From contig ONBK01000006.1 in NCBI GenBank assembly GCA_900316055.1, positions 1 through 64,000 on the forward strand: 64,000 nucleotides of DNA, written 5' to 3'. Every line of letters starts with the position of its first letter. Position 1 is the first letter of the stretch. Under the pieces are notes generated by a model. It saw nothing but the letters and a program-made list of their open reading frames with translations, was not told the origin of the DNA and made no database searches. The translations under genes were made by a program, and so were the position numbers. Below are positions 43,859 through 52,773 of this stretch, in pieces. The stretch is from an uncultured Bacteroidales bacterium. GTDB taxonomy: Bacteria > Bacteroidota > Bacteroidia > Bacteroidales > P3.

Positions 43859-45733
43859 ATGGTAGAAATCACACGCACTTTTGACCTGCTGGACCACTTG
43901 GTGGAGCAGTATCCAAAGGATGACATCCTGGCTGGTAAAGTGAACGGCGAGTGGGTAAAGTACAGCTCGCATGACTATTATAAATATGCCCATTATTTAG
44001 CCTACGGACTCTGTGAGATGGGTCTGAAACAGGGCGACAAGGTGGTGACGATGAGTGCCAACTGTCCGGAGTGGAACTTCATCGATATGGCATTGGCGAT
44101 GAGCGGCATGATACATGTGCCTATCTACCCCACGCTGAACACCGACGCCTATCTCCATATTCTGAAACATAGTGAGGCAACGGCCGTCTTCGTGAGCACG
44201 AAGGTGCTGCTGGGCCGCCTGCGCCCGGCGCTGGAGCAGGTAGACCCGCAACCGCAGGTCTATACCCTCGCCAATATCGAGGGCGAGCACCGCATGCTGG
44301 AGATTCTGAAACTGGGTATCGCCAACCGCGACAAATGGATGGGCGAGATAGAGCGTCGCAAACGCGAAATCAAGCCTGAGGAGTGGATGACGATGATTTA
44401 CACCAGCGGCACCACCGGTATGCCCAAAGGCGTGATGCTGAGTCACCGCAACCTCTGCTCGAACTTCTTGGCTCACGCAAAGGTGCAGATTCTCGGCAGC
44501 AACTGCCGTGTGCTCTCTTTCCTGCCACTGAACCACATCTACGAACGCTCGCTGAACTATCACTTCCAATATCTCGGCGTGAGCATCTACTATGCCGAAA
44601 ACCTCGGCACCATCCAGCAGAACATGCTGGAGATTCACGGTCACGGCTTCTGCGCTGTGCCACGTGTGTTGGAGATGATCTACGACAAAATGTATGCCGC
44701 AGGCAAGGATTTCACGGGCATCAAGAAGAAAATCTACGACTGGGCCTTCCGTCACGGTCGCCACTACGACTATACCGGACTGCGCAAGTTCTCGCCTATG
44801 TATATGCTGGGGCAGAAGATTCTCGACCGACTGGTCTACTGTAAATGGCGCGATAAATTCGGTGGCAACCACTTGGTGATTATCACCGGTTCGTCTTCCA
44901 TCCAGCCCGATATGATACGCGTCTTCGCCGCTGCCGGCATCAATATCTATGAAGGCTATGGATTGAGCGAGACCTCACCGGTGATTGCCGTCAACGACCC
45001 GGCGCACAAGATGGTGCGTATCGGCACCGTGGGCCCCATCCTGAGCGGTGTGGAAGTAAAATTCGCCGACGACGGCGAAATCCTCACCCGCGGACCGCAT
45101 GTGATGATGGGCTACTACAAAGACCCCGAATACACGGCACAGGTTATCGAACCTGACGGATGGTTCCACACGGGCGACATCGGCACCCTCGTCGACGGAC
45201 GTTTCCTGAAGATTACCGATCGCAAGAAGGACATCTTCAAACTCTCGGCTGGCAAATATGTGGCTCCACAGCTCATTGAAAACATGCTGCGCGGAAGCGA
45301 ATATATCGAGCAAGTGATGGTCATTGGCGAGAACGAGAAGTGCGCCGCCGCTATCATCAGCCCGAACTTCAACACGCTGCACTTCTGGGCGCTGAAATAC
45401 AAGCTGCACTACCGCGACAATGGCGAACTCATCACGCTGCCGCAGGTACACGACAAATTCAAGAAAGTGTTGGAGGTCTACAACAAGAACCTCGCGCCGC
45501 ACGAGCAGATCAAGCTGTTCCGCTTAGTGGTGGACGACTGGAATACCTCGAACGGCTTCCTCTCCCCCACCCTGAAGTTGCGCCGAGCCCCGCTGATGGA
45601 GAAATACCAAGACCTTATCTCCGATATCTATGGCAAGGAAAAAGCATCCTCCAACGCCTTCTTCTCGGCCTTCAAGTCGATTGAGTTGCCCTCCATCAAC
45701 CTTCCTTGGCAGAAAAAAGGAGGCAAGGAGTGA
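43859..45733 (+). CDS. Long-chain acyl-CoA synthetase (AMP-forming)
   Basis: A 624-residue adenylate-forming enzyme. Motifs: YTSGTTGMPKGVMLSH (P-loop), the YGLSETSPV segment, the TGDIG segment and the DRKKDIFKLSAGKY hinge with catalytic Lys. It activates long-chain fatty acids to acyl-CoA via acyl-AMP. It lies beside the fab cluster but with its own promoter. Confidence 0.92.
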   Translation: MVEITRTFDLLDHLVEQYPKDDILAGKVNGEWVKYSSHDYYKYAHYLAYGLCEMGLKQGDKVVTMSANCPEWNFIDMALAMSGMIHVPIYPTLNTDAYLHILKHSEATAVFVSTKVLLGRLRPALEQVDPQPQVYTLANIEGEHRMLEILKLGIANRDKWMGEIERRKREIKPEEWMTMIYTSGTTGMPKGVMLSHRNLCSNFLAHAKVQILGSNCRVLSFLPLNHIYERSLNYHFQYLGVSIYYAENLGTIQQNMLEIHGHGFCAVPRVLEMIYDKMYAAGKDFTGIKKKIYDWAFRHGRHYDYTGLRKFSPMYMLGQKILDRLVYCKWRDKFGGNHLVIITGSSSIQPDMIRVFAAAGINIYEGYGLSETSPVIAVNDPAHKMVRIGTVGPILSGVEVKFADDGEILTRGPHVMMGYYKDPEYTAQVIEPDGWFHTGDIGTLVDGRFLKITDRKKDIFKLSAGKYVAPQLIENMLRGSEYIEQVMVIGENEKCAAAIISPNFNTLHFWALKYKLHYRDNGELITLPQVHDKFKKVLEVYNKNLAPHEQIKLFRLVVDDWNTSNGFLSPTLKLRRAPLMEKYQDLISDIYGKEKASSNAFFSAFKSIELPSINLPWQKKGGKE

Positions 45734-45780
45734 GGAGAGAATTGAGAATTGGGAACCGAAAGACGAGAGGTAAATAACGT
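45734..45780 (+). repeat. Word-repeat spacer
   Basis: AGAATTGAGAATTGGG words follow the acyl-CoA synthetase stop. Confidence 0.55.
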
Positions 45781-45804
45781 AAAATATGGAAGTTGAAAAA
45801 TAAA

Positions 45805-45836
45805 TTTGGCCATATCAGAAAAAGGGTGTACTTTTG
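45805..45836 (+). promoter_or_regulatory. Promoter for tRNA-Gln
   Basis: TTTG at 45805-45808 and TACTTTTG at 45829-45836, 20 bases apart, about 28 bases before the tRNA. Confidence 0.7.
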
Positions 45837-45864
45837 TACCCGTTTTTTGAGAAAAAAAGCCGAT

Positions 45865-45935
45865 TGTCCCATGGTGTAATGGTAGCACATCAGATTTTGG
45901 TTCTGCTTGCCCAGGTTCGAGTCCTGGTGGGACAA
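45865..45935 (+). tRNA. tRNA-Gln (anticodon TTG)
   Basis: A 71-base cloverleaf: acceptor stem TGTCCCA/TGGGACA, D-arm with GTAATGGTAGCAC, anticodon stem CAGA/TCTG around TTTTGGT (anticodon TTG), T-arm with GGTTCGAGTCC. The CCA end is not encoded. Confidence 0.95.
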
Positions 45936-46027
45936 CGAAGAGAGTTATGAGGTGGGAGTTATGAGTTAAGAGTTAATGCTTGAGTGCGAGAGTGCTTGAG
46001 CGTTTTTTGTAGATAAAAAACACCAAT
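45936..46027 (+). repeat. Word-repeat spacer
   Basis: GGGAGTTATGAGTTAAGAG then GAGTGCGAGAGTGCTTGAG words lie between tRNA-Gln and the next gene. Confidence 0.6.
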
Positions 46028-47227
46028 ATGAAGAAATTCTTTTTCTCAGTCATGCTTCTGCTGGGTGCCGCCACCTGCATGCAGGCACAAGAAAACGTCT
46101 TTATCACTGACATCGCCGAAGGCTGGAAGACGAAACCCATTGAGAATGTCATCAATGGAAGTCTCGGAATCATGATGGAGGCCTTCCACAAGACCTGGCC
46201 CACCTACGTCACCCGCGATGCCTGCAGTGTGATGGAGGAAGGCCTGGACAAGAAAGTACTCGACCCTGAAACGGACTACACTGTGACTGTCGATGCCGCA
46301 AACGGGTTCCTGTTGGTTGGTGACGGCGGAACCGACGGCCTTTATATGTCGTCCTGCATCTGGAACCGCGACAACGGACACAAACTCTTCGCCGTCATGA
46401 TTGGCAAGCCCACCGACCCCGAACTCGAGGTGGTGTGCTTCTACGACTACGACCCCAAAGCCAAACGTCTGACTCCGGAGCCCAACATCCTATCCGACTT
46501 CAAGCGCAAAGAGGAAAATAGTCAAATCTCCCACCAACTGCCCCGCAAAGGAAAAGAGCTGATTATCCTCGAATATGCCCTGCCTTTCATCTATGCCCAC
46601 CATTTCGCCTGGAACGGGATGCAGCCCGTCTTCGAAAAAGTCGATATCGACAGGGAGAAGATGAAAGAGTTTGGTGAAGAGCCTGACGGGTCTATCTCTG
46701 TAACCTTCAAAGGTCAGAAGCCCGGAATCGGCGATTTCGTGACGGCCATTCTTTCACAAGAAGAACTTGGCGAAGCACTGGGCGGAATGGCTGAGGACTG
46801 GAAGAAATACCAGAAGGGGAAAACGCTGGCCAAGAACACCACCATCACGGTGGATTCCAAAAACGGCTACGTACGCTACGACGTGAATCATCCCGAAGGG
46901 GAGAACCTGTATATCGAGTACTGCTACTGGAACTGTGCCGACGGCAAGCACAAACTGGTGGCGGAGAATGTGTCGTTAGTGGTAAACGGCGAGCCGGTGG
47001 ATACCGAGCTCACGGGACTTTCGTTCTATTGGTACGACAACACCAGCCACAAAATGAACTACAAATATGCCTTCGAACTGGGAGAAGAGATAGAAGCCGC
47101 CTATGGTGCCACGGGATGCATGCGCAATCTGCCCCGTCAAGGAAAGACCATCGAATTTGTGTACTTCACTCCCAAAGGGAAGGTGACAAAGAAACTGACC
47201 TGGGACGGGAGGAAGTTTGTGAAGTAA
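46028..47227 (+). CDS. Exported protein with two tandem domains, unrecognised
   Basis: A 399-residue exported protein; the signal peptide ends near residue 21 (CMQAQ). Residues about 82-210 and about 270-399 are diverged copies of one domain: VTVDAANGFLL pairs with ITVDSKNGYVR, CIWNRDNGHKL with CYWNCADGKHKL, LPRKGKELI with LPRQGKTIE, and FAWNGMQPVF with LTWDGRKFV. The domain is beta-rich. No catalytic motif is visible. First of three exported hypothetical genes in a row. Confidence 0.65.
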   Translation: MKKFFFSVMLLLGAATCMQAQENVFITDIAEGWKTKPIENVINGSLGIMMEAFHKTWPTYVTRDACSVMEEGLDKKVLDPETDYTVTVDAANGFLLVGDGGTDGLYMSSCIWNRDNGHKLFAVMIGKPTDPELEVVCFYDYDPKAKRLTPEPNILSDFKRKEENSQISHQLPRKGKELIILEYALPFIYAHHFAWNGMQPVFEKVDIDREKMKEFGEEPDGSISVTFKGQKPGIGDFVTAILSQEELGEALGGMAEDWKKYQKGKTLAKNTTITVDSKNGYVRYDVNHPEGENLYIEYCYWNCADGKHKLVAENVSLVVNGEPVDTELTGLSFYWYDNTSHKMNYKYAFELGEEIEAAYGATGCMRNLPRQGKTIEFVYFTPKGKVTKKLTWDGRKFVK

Positions 47228-47261
47228 TAGGTTAATGGTTATAGGTTTTTGGTTATTGGTC
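47228..47261 (+). repeat. Word-repeat spacer
   Basis: GGTTAATGGTTATAGG and TTTTTGGTTATTGG words before the next gene. Confidence 0.7.
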
Positions 47262-48032
47262 ATGAAGCATTCTTTAATAATTCTCATATCCTTTTTACTT
47301 TGTGGATTTTCGCAGACGGCGCGGGCCGATGTGATTGCGGATTTCCACTTTGAGGGCACTTTGGGTGACAAGATTGGAGTTTCCATTGAGTTTGCCGTCA
47401 ATGGCGATATGGTTGCCGTTGGCGAGATTGTCTACACCAACCACAAAAACCCCATCCGCATGCTGTTGGTGGGGGTATGGGACGGTGACGAGTACCGTCT
47501 CAACGAGTACAAACTCGACGGCACCGTTACCGGCTGCCTGTATATGAAGATTGACGACACCACCTACAACACGCCCGAAATGACCGAAGGCACCTGGATT
47601 AACTACAAGACCGGAAAAATGTACGAGATGAAGAATATGGAGTATATCGGAACATCGTCGAACAGTTTCTGGGATTACGGCACCCAAGAGACCATCGAAG
47701 GAGACTACTACTTCCACCAGTGGGACACTGCATCGAATTCAATGGTCATCGGAAGCGCCTCCTTCCGTTGGGCCGGTGACCACAAACTGGACTTTGAAAT
47801 TCTCAACGACCTGGAAGTTAGTTACATAAGCAGCACCCCCGGCCGTCCCGCCGAACTCAGGCCCTACACTTACAATGACTTCGTCTATGAGAAATGCAGT
47901 TACGTTTTCGAGGCCCATTTCTTCAAAAATTTCGTGGTGCTAATTACCGACTCGGAACCTGAGAACAATATGTGTGGCGACAAGAACCTCAAAATTGACG
48001 GGGTATACTTTAAAATGAAAAATGAAAAGTGA
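47262..48032 (+). CDS. Exported protein of unknown function
   Basis: A 256-residue protein with signal peptide (residues 1-23, ending ARAD). The body is beta-rich (FHFEGTLGDKIGVSIEF, GEYR-like strands) and resembles lipocalin- or jelly-roll-like exported proteins, but I do not recognise the family. The ATG at 47262 starts the signal sequence; the upstream in-frame nine codons come from spacer words. The C-terminal KMKNEK is encoded by AAAATGAAAAATGAAAAG words, so the 3' end of the reading frame also lies in repeat-type DNA. Confidence 0.6.
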   Translation: MKHSLIILISFLLCGFSQTARADVIADFHFEGTLGDKIGVSIEFAVNGDMVAVGEIVYTNHKNPIRMLLVGVWDGDEYRLNEYKLDGTVTGCLYMKIDDTTYNTPEMTEGTWINYKTGKMYEMKNMEYIGTSSNSFWDYGTQETIEGDYYFHQWDTASNSMVIGSASFRWAGDHKLDFEILNDLEVSYISSTPGRPAELRPYTYNDFVYEKCSYVFEAHFFKNFVVLITDSEPENNMCGDKNLKIDGVYFKMKNEK

Positions 48033-48054
48033 AACATATTAAGAAATTAAGAAT

Positions 48055-49122
48055 ATGAAAACAATCTTTACCTCCTTATTTCTTACCTCCCTACTCTACA
48101 TTGGCTGTGGTAGCAACGGTTCGAAGAGTGACTCTTTGAACGCCATCGACACTGCCGACATTGTGGCCGATGCCACTCAGGATTCCATCCGTCACACGAA
48201 GGAATACATCGCCCAGCGCATCGACACCATCTACAAGTACAAGGACGACATGCGCTTCTGCTCGGCAAAATATCTGTCGTTGGATGCCCATGCCAGCAAG
48301 CTCAGCCATGAGATGGGTTATGTCTACCGAGACTACGACCACTGGGTCGTCGGACAGGATATTGACAAGAAATGGAGCTATAAAATCAAAGAAATCAAGA
48401 ACATCACCGAGGCTACGGCCGACGTCGAACTGACCGTCCACAACTTCAAAAACAGGAAAATCATTCTCAACCTGGTCTTCGAGCGCGGTGACTGGTTCGT
48501 CGACGACTTCCACATCTCCTTCTCCGGCCAAGACCTCGGCAACGTGAGTGAGAAAGCCGACATGCTCACCTTCATCTACACCTGCAACAACGAGAAGATT
48601 GACAAGCAATACGGCAAGACCTTCGACATCAACAAGTATCTGAACGCCATGATCGCCGCCTCGGAACTTGGCGACGAAGTTGTGTTCGATAAGTATGCGC
48701 TTATCGATGTCGACCTCGACGGCACCTATGAGGTCCAGGTACACACCCTTGACGACTTCTACGATGCAGTCTTCTCCATCGCCGACGGCAAACCCGTGTT
48801 GCTGGTCTGTACCGACCCCCATACCATGCTGGACTTCTTCGAGCACGGCGTGGCGGCACAGGGTGGCTGTGGCACCGGCTGCGCACGCGGCGAGTTCTGC
48901 ATCATCAAGGATAGCCGTCCCGTCTGCCGCACCACCTGGATGGACCAGTACAACATGAAAGGCGACAAGATTGACAGCGAAAGCGGTTACACGGTCAACG
49001 ACAAGGGATGCGACGAGGAGACCTACATGAAAGCGATGAGCGCCATCGGCAAATACGTCACCTTCGAGCCCATATGGCACCCCATCGAAGTCCGTAAGAC
49101 CCTCTCCGACTACGCTGAATAA
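48055..49122 (+). CDS. Lipoprotein of unknown function with calcium-loop-like domain
   Basis: A 355-residue lipoprotein (lipobox IGCG, Cys-18). The first 180 residues include YKYKDDMRFC and a region with charge alternation; the last 150 share the layout of the protein at 33417-33995 (ALIDVDLDGTYEVQV then VFSI and VLLVC). A cysteine-rich GGCGTGCARG stretch lies near residue 268. Function unknown. Confidence 0.6.
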   Translation: MKTIFTSLFLTSLLYIGCGSNGSKSDSLNAIDTADIVADATQDSIRHTKEYIAQRIDTIYKYKDDMRFCSAKYLSLDAHASKLSHEMGYVYRDYDHWVVGQDIDKKWSYKIKEIKNITEATADVELTVHNFKNRKIILNLVFERGDWFVDDFHISFSGQDLGNVSEKADMLTFIYTCNNEKIDKQYGKTFDINKYLNAMIAASELGDEVVFDKYALIDVDLDGTYEVQVHTLDDFYDAVFSIADGKPVLLVCTDPHTMLDFFEHGVAAQGGCGTGCARGEFCIIKDSRPVCRTTWMDQYNMKGDKIDSESGYTVNDKGCDEETYMKAMSAIGKYVTFEPIWHPIEVRKTLSDYAE

Positions 49123-49185
49123 AATGGTTATGGGTTATAGGTTATGGGATATAGAAAAAATAGGAATTATTAAATAAATTGTAAT
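49123..49185 (+). repeat. Word-repeat spacer
   Basis: GGTTATGGGTTATAGG and TTATGGGATATAG words between two exported-protein genes. Confidence 0.75.
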
Positions 49186-51705
49186 ATGAAGCATTTGTCC
49201 CCTTCACTCCACTCTCACTTCCCTCTCACTTCCCTCTCACTCCTACTCCTTCTCACCTTTCACCTTTCATCTTTCACCTTGTTCGCCCAGCCCATCCAGA
49301 ACGGCGACAAGTTCTGGGACGGCGCCGTCTTCTATCAGGCCAGCACCTTCAGCAGTGGTGCCGTAGACCTCGTCGGCAAAGATATCAACGGCGACGAATA
49401 TAGCATTGCCCTCATCTGGAACGAAGACAAAAACGAATATTCCGTCTTCTCCCGCAACGGCGCCATCGCCCTGCGCGTCAACGAAGGAGCCAGAGTGAAG
49501 AAACTCTTCATCGACCGCGTTTCCCATTTCCTGGTCTTCTACAATAACAAGGGCGACGCCGCCTGGACGTTGAGATACTTCCTCAATGCCGACCTGCAGA
49601 GCTGCACCCTCATGGAGCGCAACCTCGAGCAGATGCCCACCTCCGAAGTCATCACCACCCACCTGCTCAACACCACCTGGCTGGCACGCTTCCCCAAGGA
49701 GGAGCTGCGCCTCATGCGCAACGAAATTCTCGCCCGTCACGGCTGGAACTTCCAATCCAAAGACCTGCAGGACCACTTCAAGAAAGAGAAATGGTACAAG
49801 CCCGTCAAGGACAACAGCACCGTCGTCCTCAGCGACCTCGAGCGCACCAACCTCGAACTCATCAAAGCCGAAGAGGCCACACCCGATGATTACCGCTACA
49901 GCATGCTCTCACCCGACATGTTCCCCGGCGGTCTGGCCGACGACGGCCGCGGACCCGAAGAGATCAACGGCGTGCAGACCTATACCGTCACCAACGAGCG
50001 CGAGTTCCTCAACGCCCTCGGTCCCAACCGCACCATCGTCCTCGCCAAGAACGTGCACCTCAACCTCTCGCGCGTCCTCGAGAACGAGAGCCTCTTCATC
50101 GACAACCCCAACCGCCGCTGGGTTCAGTCCGGAGAAGACTTCATCGGCACTATTCCCCTCGTCATCAGCGAAGGAGAGACCGACGGCCAGCAGCTCGACC
50201 TCGTCAATATCGACAACCTCACCATCCGCGGCGCCGGCAACGCCAGCATCGAAGTCGACCCGCGCTACTCCTACTGTCTCTACTTCATCAACTGCCACCA
50301 CTGCCGTGTGGAGAACCTCACCATCGGCCACACCGAATACGGTTTCTGCTCCGGCGGCGTCATCGGCGCGAAGAAATGCGACATTCTCGAAGTTCTCGAC
50401 TGCGACCTCTACGGCTGCGGCACCTACGGCTTCGACGTCATGGAGAGCCGCAACCTCGATGTCCGCAACTGCAACGTCCACCATTGCACCTACGGCATCA
50501 TGCAGCTGCGCAAGTCGCAAGGGCTGCACTTCACCAACTGCGACTTCTTCCAAAACAAGGAGTACGACCTCGTCGAAGGCCGTGGCTGCAAGGATATCAC
50601 CTTCACCGACTGCCGCTTCTACAGCAACAAATACGATAACACCCTCTTCAGTTTCGACTCCAAATTCGTCCTCGAAGGCTGCGAGATCTACTGTCCCACC
50701 GACAAACTCGGCACCATGAGCCAAGCCGACCAGTCGGGCAAGAAAAACTTCTTCTCCCCCGAGTCCGACCCCCTCAACCTCGCCACCCGTCCCATCGGCC
50801 CCGACCAGCAGATCCTCGCCTCCATGCCCATGTTCCTCTATATCCTCGACAAGGACCACATGCAGATGGTCTACTGGAGCGACGTGAAAGAACCCGTGCT
50901 GAACGATGAGAGCGCCGACTACTACGAAGCCGAGCATGCCCGCTGGGAGCTGCAGGAAAGTTTCCGCCAGAATGCCGAGAAGTACATCAACCTCATCACC
51001 CCCTCCGGCAAGGTCTGCATCCTCAAACACATCGGCGAGACCCTCAAGGATTCCAAAGGCCGCGACATCTACCCCGGCGAGCTCCACAGCCGTCCCTCCA
51101 TCCCCTCCCCGGGTCTGAAATACGCCTTCGCCTACCCCGGCAACATGCTGCCGGAAGACGAGATGTGGGGCATGTGGGTCGTCGTCACCAACGACTACCT
51201 CCGCAGCCACGCTTTCGTCCCGATGACCTACCATCTCGACAGTCCCAAGACCCTGCCCTCCAAAGTCGTCAAGCAACTCGAGAAGCAGTACAATATGAAA
51301 GCCGAGCGCTCGCAGCTGATAGAATCCAACGACCGCTTCGGCTACGGCGTCCTCCAATTCAAAGGCCCGTGGAAGACCCGCATCGGTGAATACGGCGACA
51401 CCACACAGGTGGCTCTGGCTCTCGAGGTCTTCACCGTCGACGGCAAGGTCTACGCCTACCCCATGGAAGGTTACTACGACAACGTCTATGGTCCCACCTG
51501 GAATGCCGACGATGGTGGCGAATACATGTCAGGTGATGTCATGGTTTTTGACAGTCCCGACGGCCCCGAATTCTGCCATATCCACGGCGCCCCCGAGAGC
51601 ATCACCGTCAGTCTCTTCACCATCCGCGACGGCAAACTCACCCACCAGCGTTACGAAGTCTACCACGCCCTCTACGACGAACCCGACCCCAACTGGGAGG
51701 AATAA
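49186..51705 (+). CDS. YARHG-domain and parallel beta-helix exported protein
   Basis: An 839-residue protein. The signal peptide, unusually leucine, serine and threonine rich, ends near FAQ and is encoded by CACTTCCCTCTCACTTCCC-type words. Residues about 160-230 form a YARHG domain (RNEILARHGWNF, KEKWYKPV). Residues about 330-510 look like a right-handed parallel beta-helix (LTIRGAGNASIEV, VRNCNVHHCTYG, FTDCRFYSNKY). The last 300 residues are not recognised. YARHG domains are extracellular and of unproven role; beta-helices often bind or cut polysaccharides. No lyase catalytic residues could be named. Confidence 0.72.
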   Translation: MKHLSPSLHSHFPLTSLSLLLLLTFHLSSFTLFAQPIQNGDKFWDGAVFYQASTFSSGAVDLVGKDINGDEYSIALIWNEDKNEYSVFSRNGAIALRVNEGARVKKLFIDRVSHFLVFYNNKGDAAWTLRYFLNADLQSCTLMERNLEQMPTSEVITTHLLNTTWLARFPKEELRLMRNEILARHGWNFQSKDLQDHFKKEKWYKPVKDNSTVVLSDLERTNLELIKAEEATPDDYRYSMLSPDMFPGGLADDGRGPEEINGVQTYTVTNEREFLNALGPNRTIVLAKNVHLNLSRVLENESLFIDNPNRRWVQSGEDFIGTIPLVISEGETDGQQLDLVNIDNLTIRGAGNASIEVDPRYSYCLYFINCHHCRVENLTIGHTEYGFCSGGVIGAKKCDILEVLDCDLYGCGTYGFDVMESRNLDVRNCNVHHCTYGIMQLRKSQGLHFTNCDFFQNKEYDLVEGRGCKDITFTDCRFYSNKYDNTLFSFDSKFVLEGCEIYCPTDKLGTMSQADQSGKKNFFSPESDPLNLATRPIGPDQQILASMPMFLYILDKDHMQMVYWSDVKEPVLNDESADYYEAEHARWELQESFRQNAEKYINLITPSGKVCILKHIGETLKDSKGRDIYPGELHSRPSIPSPGLKYAFAYPGNMLPEDEMWGMWVVVTNDYLRSHAFVPMTYHLDSPKTLPSKVVKQLEKQYNMKAERSQLIESNDRFGYGVLQFKGPWKTRIGEYGDTTQVALALEVFTVDGKVYAYPMEGYYDNVYGPTWNADDGGEYMSGDVMVFDSPDGPEFCHIHGAPESITVSLFTIRDGKLTHQRYEVYHALYDEPDPNWEE

Positions 51706-51753
51706 AATAGCCTCGTAACACAATAAAAGCTCTGGTGTGCCGTTATAGGCGGT

Positions 51754-52773
51754 ATGAAACAGAACAAAGTTCTTATCGTTTATACCGGTGGCACCATCGG
51801 CATGGTGCAGGACGAGAACGGCTCGCTGCACCCCTTCGCCCTCGACCGCATCTACGACGCTGTACCACAACTCAAACACTGTGAATATGGCATCGATTCC
51901 GTGACGCTCGACAGCATCATCGATTCCAGTTGCATGACCCCCGCCCTATGGGTGAATATCGCTGAAATCATCGAACGCGAGTATGACCAATACGACGGCT
52001 TTGTTGTCCTCCACGGCACCGACACCATGGCCTACACCGCCTCGGCCTTGAGTTTCATGTTCAAGAACTTGGCCAAGCCCATCGTACTCACCGGCAGTCA
52101 GCTGCCTTTAGGCATGCTGCGCAGCGACGGCCGCGAGAACATCATCTGCGCTCTTGAGATTGCCTCCACACGCCAGGTGACCATCCCCGAAGTATGCATC
52201 TTCTTCGACAGCCACCTCTATCGTGGCAACCGCAGCACCAAGATCAACGCTGAAAACTTTGATGCTTTTGAATCTTATAACTACCCCTCGTTAGCTAAGG
52301 CTGGCATCAACATCTCATTCAAGGAGCACCTCTTTCAGCCCATGCCCACCGAGCCTCTGCAGGTACGCAAGAAATTCGATACCCGCGTAGCCATCCTGAA
52401 ACTCTTCCCCGGCATCGGACCCGAGGTGGTCAACACCGTGCTCCACACCCCTGACCTGCAGGGTGTGGTCATTGAAACCTATGGCTCCGGCAACGCCCCC
52501 ACCGACGAATGGTTCATCTCCGCCCTCGACGACGCGATCCGTCGCGGCATCATCGTCCTCAATGTCACACAATGTAAGGCGGGTTCCGTCAAGATGCGCC
52601 AGTATGCCGCAAGCTGCGATATGGACCGCATTGGCGTCATCGGTGCCGGCGACATCACCATCGAGGCTGCCATCGCCAAGATGATGTGCCTCCTTGGCGA
52701 ATACCCCAACGACAAAGAGCATGTAAAGATACGCCTTAGCCAGTCGCTCCGCGGAGAAATCACAGAACAATGA
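51754..52773 (+). CDS. ansA: Type I L-asparaginase
   Basis: A 339-residue cytoplasmic asparaginase. TGGTIGM (residues 9-15) holds the first catalytic Thr, and HGTDTMAYTASAL the second Thr with its Asp. It converts asparagine to aspartate and ammonia. The stop overlaps the start of the porT-like gene (ATGA). Confidence 0.93.
   Translation: MKQNKVLIVYTGGTIGMVQDENGSLHPFALDRIYDAVPQLKHCEYGIDSVTLDSIIDSSCMTPALWVNIAEIIEREYDQYDGFVVLHGTDTMAYTASALSFMFKNLAKPIVLTGSQLPLGMLRSDGRENIICALEIASTRQVTIPEVCIFFDSHLYRGNRSTKINAENFDAFESYNYPSLAKAGINISFKEHLFQPMPTEPLQVRKKFDTRVAILKLFPGIGPEVVNTVLHTPDLQGVVIETYGSGNAPTDEWFISALDDAIRRGIIVLNVTQCKAGSVKMRQYAASCDMDRIGVIGAGDITIEAAIAKMMCLLGEYPNDKEHVKIRLSQSLRGEITEQ

Noticed and set aside
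49909-51357. Minus-strand frame of 482 codons
   Set aside because: It mirrors the YARHG/beta-helix gene, consists mostly of Val, Ala, Glu and Gly, and has no start context; a shadow of a GC-rich gene.
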